Assembly: GCA_006844705.1 (NCBI GenBank)
Contig: SPJS01000199.1
Coordinates: forward strand, 35,789 to 99,788
DNA from: Methylococcaceae bacterium
GTDB lineage: Bacteria; Pseudomonadota; Gammaproteobacteria; Methylococcales; Methylomonadaceae
Direction of reading: 5' to 3'
Length of the DNA: 64,000 nucleotides
Shown here: piece after piece, positions 36,065-45,087 of the stretch
How the letters are laid out: each line of letters begins with the position of its first letter
How positions within the stretch are numbered: position 1 is the first letter of the stretch
Program-made: the position numbers and the translations under genes
Notes under the pieces: generated by a model
The model's database searches: none
Told to the model about the DNA's origin: nothing
The model's input: the letters and a program-made list of their open reading frames with translations, nothing else

Positions 36065-37410
36065 CAAACGCTGTAGTACCAGATACCATTGCTGCAATTG
36101 CAACGCCGCCAGGTAATGGCGGCGTCGGTATCATCCGGATCTCCGGCCCAAATGCATTAAGCATTGCCCATCAAGTTACCCAAAAAAAACCTTCTCCCCG
36201 CCAGGCCGTTTATACAACATTCAAGGCGCATGACGGCTCGGTTATCGACGCTGGCCTGTTACTGTGTTTCCCCGCTCCTGCTTCATTTACCGGTGAAGAC
36301 TGTATAGAACTGCAAGGACATGGCGGCAGTGTGGTTATGGACATGATATTGCAGTGTGTGCTTAAAGCGGGCGCCAGACTTGCGCGTCCCGGTGAATTCA
36401 GTGAGCGCGCTTTTCTCAATGACAAAATTGACCTGGCTCAGGCCGAAGCCATTGCAGATTTAATCAATAGCAGTACACAGCAAGCCGTTCGTTCGGCACA
36501 GCATTCCATGCAAGGTGTTTTTTCACAGCAGATTAATGAGCTGGTTGATGAGCTGATAGAGCTACGTGTGTATGTTGAAGCTGCAATTGATTTCGTGGAT
36601 GAAGAAATTGATTTTCTCAGTGACGGAATTGTGGAAAACAGAATTCAGGTATTGCAGGACAAAATTCATCACATTCTTAGCCGTGCCCAGCAAGGACGAT
36701 TACTGCGTGATGGAATGACAGTGGTTTTGGCAGGCAAACCGAATGCGGGCAAATCCAGTTTGTTAAATGCATTGGCCGGACATGATGCGGCGATTGTGAC
36801 AGATATTGCAGGAACCACCCGGGATGTCCTGCGCGAATGCATTCAACTGGACGGTATGCCTTTGCATATTATTGATACTGCCGGTTTGCGGGAGAGTGGA
36901 GATAGTGTCGAAATGGAAGGTATTCGCCGCGCCCATGCAGAAATCAGACAGGCAGATATAGTGCTGTTGATCATCGACAGCACGTTTCCTGAATCCGAAT
37001 CCATTTTAACAACGCTACCGGATGATGTGCGAATAACCAAAGTCTACAACAAGATTGATTTATTGGGTATTGATGCGGAACAGGTTGAGAACCAAGCGGG
37101 TAACAGCATTTATCTGTCGGTAAAAACCGGTCAGGGCATTGAGATGTTGAAAGCCCACTTAAAACAGACTGTCGGATTTGAAATGAAGGATGCAGACACA
37201 ATTTTTATAGCGCGTCGCCGCCATATTGAGGCATTAACCAAGGCTAAACAGTTTATTGAATCCGCCATGATGCAGATTCAGCAAGCAACCGGCGACTTAG
37301 CCGCAGAAGACCTGCGTCAGGCACAAAATCATCTGTCAGAAATTACCGGTGAATTTACTTCAGATGATTTACTAGGTGAAATTTTTGGTACGTTCTGTAT
37401 TGGAAAATAA
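36061..37410 (+). CDS. mnmE: tRNA modification GTPase MnmE
   Basis: The 449-residue protein has the folate-binding N-terminal domain (DTIAAIATPPGNGGVGIIRIS), a helical domain, and an inserted GTPase domain with GKPNAGKSSLLNAL (about 222-235), DIAGTTRD (switch I) and DTAGLRES. It ends in the diagnostic FCIGK, whose cysteine is needed for the reaction. With MnmG it makes cmnm5U34 in tRNA. The GTG start overlaps the yidC stop. Gene order and length are normal. Confidence 0.97.
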   Translation: MTNAVVPDTIAAIATPPGNGGVGIIRISGPNALSIAHQVTQKKPSPRQAVYTTFKAHDGSVIDAGLLLCFPAPASFTGEDCIELQGHGGSVVMDMILQCVLKAGARLARPGEFSERAFLNDKIDLAQAEAIADLINSSTQQAVRSAQHSMQGVFSQQINELVDELIELRVYVEAAIDFVDEEIDFLSDGIVENRIQVLQDKIHHILSRAQQGRLLRDGMTVVLAGKPNAGKSSLLNALAGHDAAIVTDIAGTTRDVLRECIQLDGMPLHIIDTAGLRESGDSVEMEGIRRAHAEIRQADIVLLIIDSTFPESESILTTLPDDVRITKVYNKIDLLGIDAEQVENQAGNSIYLSVKTGQGIEMLKAHLKQTVGFEMKDADTIFIARRRHIEALTKAKQFIESAMMQIQQATGDLAAEDLRQAQNHLSEITGEFTSDDLLGEIFGTFCIGK

Positions 37411-37446
37411 GTTAAGTTGCAGACTTAAGTGCACGTTATTGACCGT

Positions 37447-39624
37447 TTATCCAGCACTAAAACGACAGGTTACCGGTTCAGCATATTGGCTGGCCAGCGC
37501 CTGTGCCCGGTCATTCGATAGGGCTGAACGTAGTGAATATTGATCACTGAAATCTGCGCTCATCATCGTGTCCGGAGACGCTGGCATGCCTTGTTTTTCA
37601 CTGATGACAAAACTGCTGATCGTGTGTGTGCCGCTTCTTAACGTACAAGGCTCCTGGTTTAACTTGATGGCAGAGGCATAAGCATCGGGCAAACCCAGAG
37701 CCGTTTCAATAATTTCAACGACCGAATCAATATCCACCACACCATCCACGCCCAGCTCAGACGAAGCACTGATAATACTTTGAGAGCCAGAAAACAGCCC
37801 TTGAGAGGTGATCTGGATATTGCCGCCATTTCCCAGAAACGCCTGAGATGTAATCTGGCTGTTGCTCAACACAAGAAAGTCAGAGTCTATGCTGATATTT
37901 CCACCGGTGGTTGACGCTCCGCCACCGACCGAAGCCGTGATCGTACTGCCATTATCAAGGGATACCAGTTTGGCTGGCGAATTGCCTTCGATGGTAATGT
38001 CACCCCCATCAGATAGTGTTGATGCCAGAGCGATATCACTGGCATCCATCAGTAAATTTTCAGTTTTTATAGAAATAGTGCCCGCAGCTCCGGTACCTGT
38101 ACTCTCTGCCGTTAATCGGCTGTTTCCGGACAAGGAAAGTGTTTTAGCTTGAATGGTCATGTCCCCCCCGTCACCCCCGCCACTGCCAGTGAATAATGTT
38201 GCGGCAGAAACCTGGCTTTCTTGTTGCAACAGGAGTTGATCAGCAGAGATAGCGATGTTTCCTCCATCACCTGAAAACTGAGTACGACTGTTTATTTGAG
38301 CATGTGATAAAGACACCAGAGAGGCGTTATCTTTTTGAAAGCCTTTAATCGTAATTGTTCCGCCTGTTCCTGAAGATAATGTAGACGCGAGAATGTTACT
38401 TGATCTAGTGTTATTGCCCTGAACAATGAGTGAATCTGTAGATATATTAATGTTGCCAGAGTCTCCTTTACCATTGGCAATGGTTTCAATTTTGGCTGAG
38501 TCCAGGATATAAACAGACGGTGATGCCATCTCGATTTTACCGCGTGAACCTCCGTCCACAAATTTGGACGTACGCGCAATAATACTGCTTGGCGTCAGTG
38601 AAGATCCGGTCGTTTTAGTCCCTGCAAGCGTAATGCTATCAGCGGCATTAATTGTTATTTCACCTGAATTTGCAAAGCCTAATGCGGCGACATCGATTAA
38701 TGACCCATTTTTAATTTCAACAGTAGCGCCTTGAATATCTATTTTACCGGCATCAACATCTCCAAATACAAATTTAGTGGCTGACAATTCTGATTGATCC
38801 AGAATGATTTTTCCACCGCGAATAACCAGACTGCCGGACTGGTTTGAAGATGAAGAATCGATATTAATGCTGGAATTATTCGTGATTGAGATTTGGCCTG
38901 ATGTTCTGATACTTTGAGTGTCGAATAACGTATTTACGGCTGGTGAGACAGGGGCTTCACCTGAGTCTGAAAAGGCTGTCAGCGAGATATGACTGTCAGG
39001 CGAAGATATCGTGGCATTATTGATATAAAGATGATCTGCAGATAACCCCAGCGTCTGGCCGGTGCCAACCGACAGGTTGCTTGTGTTATTCAGGGTCAGG
39101 CTGCCTTCCGGCGTACCATTAGCGTGAGAGATAAAGCCAAACGAACTAGGCTCAGCAATTAACAATGTGCCTGAAGAATCAGCGCTTGAATCGGCAAAAA
39201 ACTTTTCCCCTTGAGCTGATGTTATGTAGTCTGCCGTTGTGGCATAAAAAGACCCATCAATATCGAGACTTGCATTGTCATGAAAGACGATGCCGTGAGG
39301 GTTCATAAAATATAGATTGGCCGAATGTTCAACGTGGATCTTTCCATCGATGTCAGAAGATTCGCCTCCAGTGACTCTGGCGAATACGTTTGCCAGAGCA
39401 GGTGTGGCCTTAAATAAAGCGGTGGACGACGGCCCCAGGTCAAATTGAGCAAAACTATGGAACAGGTTTGAACTGACTTGAGAGCCATCTTTTATTGTGA
39501 ACGTATTACCGGTTTGTACAATCGTTGTCCCCAGGCTGTTGTCAGCAATGATAGTGGTATCTATGGCATAAGAATAATGTGGAAAAAATCCGGCTAACAC
39601 TATTGCGATTTCAGAATATTTCAT
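37447..39624 (-). CDS. Filamentous-hemagglutinin-type (TpsA-like) exported protein
   Basis: The protein has a short signal peptide and the TPS domain used by two-partner secretion. NLYFMNPHGIVFHDNASLDI near residues 104-123 and GSFYATTADYI match the NPNG(I/V)-type signature. Long Gly/Ser/Thr-rich beta-helix repeats (SGTGGTITIKG, GNGGNIQITS) follow, and it ends with an unusual QYAEPVTCRFSAG. At about 725 residues it is a short TpsA. The ATG at 39624 overlaps the upstream stop in ATGA, while an ATG at 39636 is also possible. No TpsB transporter gene is in the window. It should be secreted to or beyond the outer membrane. Confidence 0.72.
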   Translation of the reverse strand: MKYSEIAIVLAGFFPHYSYAIDTTIIADNSLGTTIVQTGNTFTIKDGSQVSSNLFHSFAQFDLGPSSTALFKATPALANVFARVTGGESSDIDGKIHVEHSANLYFMNPHGIVFHDNASLDIDGSFYATTADYITSAQGEKFFADSSADSSGTLLIAEPSSFGFISHANGTPEGSLTLNNTSNLSVGTGQTLGLSADHLYINNATISSPDSHISLTAFSDSGEAPVSPAVNTLFDTQSIRTSGQISITNNSSINIDSSSSNQSGSLVIRGGKIILDQSELSATKFVFGDVDAGKIDIQGATVEIKNGSLIDVAALGFANSGEITINAADSITLAGTKTTGSSLTPSSIIARTSKFVDGGSRGKIEMASPSVYILDSAKIETIANGKGDSGNINISTDSLIVQGNNTRSSNILASTLSSGTGGTITIKGFQKDNASLVSLSHAQINSRTQFSGDGGNIAISADQLLLQQESQVSAATLFTGSGGGDGGDMTIQAKTLSLSGNSRLTAESTGTGAAGTISIKTENLLMDASDIALASTLSDGGDITIEGNSPAKLVSLDNGSTITASVGGGASTTGGNISIDSDFLVLSNSQITSQAFLGNGGNIQITSQGLFSGSQSIISASSELGVDGVVDIDSVVEIIETALGLPDAYASAIKLNQEPCTLRSGTHTISSFVISEKQGMPASPDTMMSADFSDQYSLRSALSNDRAQALASQYAEPVTCRFSAG

Positions 39625-41900
39625 GATGTTGTCCATCGTAAACGAAAGACCGCTGTCAAAATGACCAGACCGGTCAGTAATAACAATGAATAAACAGGTA
39701 ACGGAATTTTTTCAGCAGAGGGTTCCGGTTCTGATTCTTTAAAACAATTGGATCCAGTTTTATCATTTGCGGGAGACTCAGAAACGATTTGTGAAGTTTC
39801 ATCACATAAAACAACGGAAGTATCAATAAAAACGTCCTGATCAGTTGCATTCTTACTGCTTGATATGACTGATGATGTTTTCAGCGAAGCAGCGGTATTA
39901 TAGACAGTCAATCCAGTCGTGCCATTTTCATTGATAATCAGCTGGGAGTTTCTAATTTCCAGTTGACTGAAAAAATCAAATGACATTCCGTACTGTAAAT
40001 TATGGGTCGAATCTGTAGCACAGGCGCTGTCTGAATTATTGTTGCATGACAGCACGTAGGAGCCAATTGAAAGCATACCGGCTTCATTTTTTATGAAGTC
40101 AGAATTACAAATGTTAACGACATTGTTATTACATTCAAGAATACCCCATTTATTGATGAAACAGGCGGATAAACTTTCAGGAGCAGGACAGCTGTCAGCA
40201 ACGTTTGCGGCATTTACGCTTGTGAGTTGTTGAGTCTGCGTTGTTGTAGATGCGGTTTTTAAAACAGCCTGATGGGGTAGGTCTATGTTACATAGGGTAA
40301 GTTGTCTTAAACCCTGTGGGCCTAATTCAGTGGCTTTTATTTCATTTGGATCATCCAGTACACACAGCCCTGTGCCTTTGTTCTCTAAAAAGCCGACGTT
40401 AAAAATATCGACTTGCGAACCTTTGCCTTCATTTCGAACGACAATAACACCGGGGTTTCCGTTGTGTATGGAGAAATTTTCCAGTTTAACGCCAGTAGAA
40501 CGGAGAATATTGATGGCAGGAAAATCATTATTGGCTGCTTCAATTCGGCTAGTGTCCCGATTTTTGCCAATCAAGTGTGCAAAACTGGCGTTTACAATAT
40601 GAATGGGTTGATCGATCAAACAAGTACCATCAAACGTGACAGGTTCATCTGGAAAGCCATCAGGCATGAGTTTGAAAATATAATTCATCTCCGTACCATT
40701 ACAATCAACATCTAAAGCATGAGAGTTAGGCACTGGGTTGAAAAGCAGAATAGCTAGCATTACCCATAAACGTCGCTGGCTTGTTGTTGAAAATTTAATG
40801 AACAATAGATTGAAAGAGAAAAACATCAACACATACGTCGCCCAAGGTATTGGAATCAATTCGGAATCAACAGGAGGTTTGATTATCAGACATTGTTCTG
40901 CGGCAAGTGCTTGTTCTGCCGAACTGGTTTGAATATTTGCCTCAGTCGCGGAGTTTATTTGTGATGTTTCATCACATTGATAAAGCACTTCAGTTGAAAT
41001 CAGATCTTGAGGGTCTGTATTTGACTGATCACCATTATCGCTGATTGAAATAATACTGTGATTCAATATGTTTGCTGCTGACGTTGTGATTGACAGCCCC
41101 ATTGAATCATTATCCGAAATTGAGATATTAGAATTTAAGATGTCTAAAAAAGAGATGTTTTCAATTTTCATCCCAATTTGATTATTCGAAATAGTAGACT
41201 GGCAGACATTATCATCAATCGGGTTGCATGACCTTAATTGGGCGCCCAACGAATGAATACCATTTGCTGTTGAGCCAATAAAGTCAGCGTCGCAAATGTT
41301 GGCCACAGTATTGGTACATGTCAGTGCCTGGACGCCATCAACCATGCTTTCTTCACACAATCCAAATCCGCTTGCGCACATGTCAGAGCTTAACAATTGA
41401 GTCGGTTGTGATGTGGAAAATGTGGTGTTGTTTCCATCAAGCACAAGTCCGGAGCCTTGACTGTTTAGTACCGTTACATTTGTAACATTGACTAAGGGAA
41501 AAACAGTCTCAGTGCCAGAGATAAATGGAGCTAGCGAAATTCCAGGGTTTCCATTTTCAATAGTTAAATTTGTTATTGTAATTCCCGTTGCGCCCTCGAT
41601 TTTAAAAGCTGAAGAATACACGCCGTCAATATCGACGACAACAATTTTACTTTCTTCTTTGTTATCACCCTGGATAGTAAGATTGTTTACCCCATGGCCT
41701 ATTATAATGGGTTGATTGATTTCACACGTTCCATGAATAGTGGTTGCAATGGATGGATGAAAAAAAATTTCGCCCTGCCCAATTTCGTTAATTAAGTAGT
41801 TAACACCTTGTCCGTCACAATATATATCTGTGGCATAGGTTTGTGGTACATATAAGAGTATCCACATAGCAAATAGAGTAAAAAAAGCGTTGAGTTTCAT
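39621..41900 (-). CDS. Two fused beta-helix surface proteins in one frame
   Basis: The 759-residue ORF holds two homologous modules. The first (about 1-385) has a signal peptide ending in TYA, a cysteine-containing beta-helix part (GTCEINQPIIIGHGVNNLTI) and a tail ELIPIPWATYVLMFFSF then RR. The second (about 386-759) starts with a signal-peptide-like segment (LWVMLAILLFNPVPNSHA), repeats the pattern (GTCLIDQPIHIVNASFAHLI, HNGNPGV) and ends in EKIPLPVYSLLLLTG then RLRW. Each tail (proline-rich motif, hydrophobic helix, basic end) resembles a sorting signal. The proteins are probably surface-anchored. The family is unknown. Confidence 0.62.
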   Translation of the reverse strand: MKLNAFFTLFAMWILLYVPQTYATDIYCDGQGVNYLINEIGQGEIFFHPSIATTIHGTCEINQPIIIGHGVNNLTIQGDNKEESKIVVVDIDGVYSSAFKIEGATGITITNLTIENGNPGISLAPFISGTETVFPLVNVTNVTVLNSQGSGLVLDGNNTTFSTSQPTQLLSSDMCASGFGLCEESMVDGVQALTCTNTVANICDADFIGSTANGIHSLGAQLRSCNPIDDNVCQSTISNNQIGMKIENISFLDILNSNISISDNDSMGLSITTSAANILNHSIISISDNGDQSNTDPQDLISTEVLYQCDETSQINSATEANIQTSSAEQALAAEQCLIIKPPVDSELIPIPWATYVLMFFSFNLLFIKFSTTSQRRLWVMLAILLFNPVPNSHALDVDCNGTEMNYIFKLMPDGFPDEPVTFDGTCLIDQPIHIVNASFAHLIGKNRDTSRIEAANNDFPAINILRSTGVKLENFSIHNGNPGVIVVRNEGKGSQVDIFNVGFLENKGTGLCVLDDPNEIKATELGPQGLRQLTLCNIDLPHQAVLKTASTTTQTQQLTSVNAANVADSCPAPESLSACFINKWGILECNNNVVNICNSDFIKNEAGMLSIGSYVLSCNNNSDSACATDSTHNLQYGMSFDFFSQLEIRNSQLIINENGTTGLTVYNTAASLKTSSVISSSKNATDQDVFIDTSVVLCDETSQIVSESPANDKTGSNCFKESEPEPSAEKIPLPVYSLLLLTGLVILTAVFRLRWTTS

Positions 41901-41989
41901 AATTGTTAACCTTGATTGGAAATACCTGTTGGTAAATTAGTCACCAAACTATGTCGTCTGTTGATGTTACAAGTTGCTTTCTGTTGAGT

Positions 41990-42006
41990 CAGTGAATAAT
42001 TCACTG
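41990..42006. promoter_or_regulatory. 17-base palindrome, possible operator
   Basis: CAGTGAAT-A-ATTCACTG is a perfect palindrome in the divergent gap between the double beta-helix gene and the PEP-CTERM gene. This gap (41901-42329) is about 430 bases, AT-rich, and shows no other supported feature. The regulator is unknown. Confidence 0.3.
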
Positions 42007-42329
42007 TTTGAACCTTAATACAATCAACGCGTGTTATTTTACGATAAAAGTATTCAAGAAAGATTAAATCATTATTGACAGTAAGAGGCGAATAGGGGTT
42101 GCAGTGGCACTAATATTCCTTACTGATTGAAAACAAAGAACATGTTTCAAGTCAGTTAAAAAACGATCAATTTCAATCAAGATGTTCACTTTTTATGTCG
42201 GTAATTTTCACATTGAAACTGTGATTTGTATCGCATATATTGGGTACACAGCTTATTGCGGCGTAGTTACACATGTAGTTTTCAATGGCGCAATGGCTTG
42301 ATGAAGTCAGACCTATCAAGGAAATCAAA

Positions 42330-45044
42330 ATGTCAAAGCTTAGCCATTCTCGTCCTCTGTTATTTATCGTTTTGTTGTTGCTTGCGGGCTTAACCATGGC
42401 TGGAAACGACGTCGTGTATCGCTCGAGGATTGATGCGCCGGGTACGGCTGTTGGCGTTAAGTTTTACGGATTTCAAACGCCCGTGCTCAATAATAATGGC
42501 CAGATCGGTTTTTTGGCTACTCTGCTACCCACTCGTGGTGGCGTCAACGCTGCTAACAACTCAGGCATATGGCTGGATGATGTTTTGATTGCCCGCGAAG
42601 GTGAAAAAGCGCATTCAACTTTTGATGGGTCAGTGTTCTCTTCATTTTACTCTCCCACACTGAATAATAATGGTCAGTTGGTGTATCAAGGAAAGTTATT
42701 GAGCACCACGGGAAGCCTTATTTCTCAAACCGATACAGGGATTTGGAAGGATCAGAGCTTGATTGCCCGTGAAGGTTTTCAGGCACCTGATGCACTAACC
42801 GGTGTACATTTTTCCAGTTTTAATGCGCCACAGATGAGTATCAATGGAAGTGTGGCCTATCGTGGCATATTACGTACAGGTACTGCAGATACGACCCCTG
42901 AAAATAACCAGGGCATCTGGTTAAATAACACCTTACAGGCACGTGAAGGCAATCAGGCCCCGAATACCGCCCCAGATACATTGTTTGCTTTTTTTTCCGA
43001 TCCGGTGATTAACAATCATGATCAAACCGCGTTTATCGGACATTTGAGAAGAGGATCAGGAGGTGTGAATATATTCAATGATCTGGGTGTCTGGAGTGCT
43101 GACCGCCTGCTGGCCAGAGAAGATAATATTGCTTTTGGCGTTGCAGATGGTGCCAGGTTCAGAACATTTACCTCTATTTCTATAAACAACCAGGGGCAAG
43201 TCGCTTATGGTGCGGAATTGAGTGGTGATCATGCGGCAAACAGTGGAATCTGGCGTGATACCACACTGATGGTACGCGAAGGTGACTCAGCCGAAGGCAC
43301 GCTGGCTTCCGAATTTTCCCACTTTAATGCGCCGGTATTAAATGATGATGGCTTGGTGGCATATAAAGCGTCAATACGCGATGGAGGGAGTGACTCTAGT
43401 AATGACAGTGGTATCTGGCGCGATAATCAATTGATTGTACGAGAAGGTTACCAGGCCCCGCAGACGGGGGCTGGGAATGTTTTTGATTACATTTCCGATC
43501 CTGTCATGAATAATCACGGTCAACTGGCTTATCAGGGGTTTTTGCGTATCGATTCAGGCAACGTAACGAGCGCAAATGACAATGGCTTATGGATAAGCGG
43601 ATTATTTGGTGATCACGTACTGGTTGCACGTGAAGGCGATAAACTCGAAGGTAACAAGATCAAATCCCTTGCCATTCGCTATGGTAAAAGCAGCGATGGT
43701 CATGGTTACGCCATTAATGACTACGGCCAACTCGCCTACGAAGCTCGATTTTATGGGGGCGATGAAGCTATTGTCCTGTTTACACCTGACTTGCATTGGC
43801 GCCCTGCGCTCAATGGGGATTGGGGTAATAAGGCCAACTGGACATTAGGCTTGAACCCAGAACATGTGCATCAGGTGTTTATTGACCCGGCCGCCAGCCT
43901 GACTGTCGATGGCCCGACAGGCATCAGCACCATCAAATCACTGGAACTGGGTGGAGGACTCGGGATTGCAACCTTGCAATTGCAAGCGGGGGGACAATTA
44001 ACCGTCAATGAATCGGTCATTATCAAGCAACAAGGCATCCTCACCGGTCAGGGCGCTCTGGAGAGCGCGGGTGGCATTGAAAATGAGGGTGAAATCGAAG
44101 CAGACAACCTGACCCTGAACGCCACGGTGTTTAATCGTGGTTTGATCGGGGGACAGGGGGTCATCAACATGCGCCTGATTAATGAAAGCAACGGGGTGAT
44201 AAAAGCAGGCCCGTTGCAATCACTGGAGATAAAGGGAAATAATCACACGAATGCCGGTCGAATTGATGTCATCAAGGGACGTCTTAACCTTAGCGGGTTT
44301 GTTAACAACCTCAACCATGGTCGTATATTGCTGGATGATGGCGAAATCGAATTTACACATCATCTCAACAACTTTGGCCAACTCCTCAATACCTTTGGAG
44401 AAAGCAATGTCTTTGGTACCATCAAAAATCACAAGGACATTATCATCAGCGGCAACAGCACCGCCCATTTCTTTGGCCGGATGGAAAACCAGGGCAACAT
44501 TCGCGTATCCAATCATGCTCACGCCCTCTTTTATGAGACCGTGACCGGCAGTGGCGATTTTACCGGCAGTGGTCACAAAACAATCCTCGGTGTATTTGAC
44601 CCCGGTAACTCGACCGCCCTTGTATCAGACGAAGGTGATACCACCTTAGGCGTTGGCGCAGAGCTGATTATAGAAATTGCCGGGGAAACCATTGGCACAC
44701 AGCACGACCACTTTGCCGTACAAGGCCATCTGCAGCTGGGCGGTACATTAACCCTTGCCCTGCTGGACGGTTACACGCCAGAAGTGGGCGACAGTTTCGA
44801 CATTCTGGACTGGGGCACCTCCAGTGGCGTGTTTGACCAGCTTGACACCACCCAGGCCAGTGGCATTTTATGGGATGTTAGCAACCTGTATAACACCGGC
44901 ATTATCCGCGTGGCTTCTTTAACTGGCTTCAGCACCCCATCTGTAGCCGCTGTCCAACCGGTTCCACTGCCTGCGTCAATCTGGATGCTAATCAGTGCCC
45001 TGGGGACATTATCACTGTGGCGTAAGCAACAACACAAACGGTAA
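42330..45044 (+). CDS. PEP-CTERM (VPLPA-type) repeat protein, copy 1
   Basis: The 904-residue protein has a signal peptide (about residues 1-27), then about eight tandem units of roughly 55 residues built on GIW-x-L-IAREG-APxT-F-SF-PxLNNxGQVAY. A beta-rich region (LTGQGALESAGGIENEGEIEA) follows, and the tail has QPVPLPASIWMLISALGTLS then RKQQHKR. That tail has the VPLPA-motif, helix and basic end of PEP-CTERM proteins, which exosortase sorts to the surface or matrix. The start at 42330 has AAGGAA 6 bases upstream. It is the first of two tandem paralogues. No exosortase gene is in the window. Confidence 0.78.
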   Translation: MSKLSHSRPLLFIVLLLLAGLTMAGNDVVYRSRIDAPGTAVGVKFYGFQTPVLNNNGQIGFLATLLPTRGGVNAANNSGIWLDDVLIAREGEKAHSTFDGSVFSSFYSPTLNNNGQLVYQGKLLSTTGSLISQTDTGIWKDQSLIAREGFQAPDALTGVHFSSFNAPQMSINGSVAYRGILRTGTADTTPENNQGIWLNNTLQAREGNQAPNTAPDTLFAFFSDPVINNHDQTAFIGHLRRGSGGVNIFNDLGVWSADRLLAREDNIAFGVADGARFRTFTSISINNQGQVAYGAELSGDHAANSGIWRDTTLMVREGDSAEGTLASEFSHFNAPVLNDDGLVAYKASIRDGGSDSSNDSGIWRDNQLIVREGYQAPQTGAGNVFDYISDPVMNNHGQLAYQGFLRIDSGNVTSANDNGLWISGLFGDHVLVAREGDKLEGNKIKSLAIRYGKSSDGHGYAINDYGQLAYEARFYGGDEAIVLFTPDLHWRPALNGDWGNKANWTLGLNPEHVHQVFIDPAASLTVDGPTGISTIKSLELGGGLGIATLQLQAGGQLTVNESVIIKQQGILTGQGALESAGGIENEGEIEADNLTLNATVFNRGLIGGQGVINMRLINESNGVIKAGPLQSLEIKGNNHTNAGRIDVIKGRLNLSGFVNNLNHGRILLDDGEIEFTHHLNNFGQLLNTFGESNVFGTIKNHKDIIISGNSTAHFFGRMENQGNIRVSNHAHALFYETVTGSGDFTGSGHKTILGVFDPGNSTALVSDEGDTTLGVGAELIIEIAGETIGTQHDHFAVQGHLQLGGTLTLALLDGYTPEVGDSFDILDWGTSSGVFDQLDTTQASGILWDVSNLYNTGIIRVASLTGFSTPSVAAVQPVPLPASIWMLISALGTLSLWRKQQHKR

Positions 45045-45087
45045 GGATCACCCAAACACTTAACTTCAACATCAACAGGTAAGTATT

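Noticed and set aside
37862..38152. Plus-strand ORFs inside the hemagglutinin-type gene
   Set aside because: They follow from codon bias in the repeats on the other strand and have no independent support.
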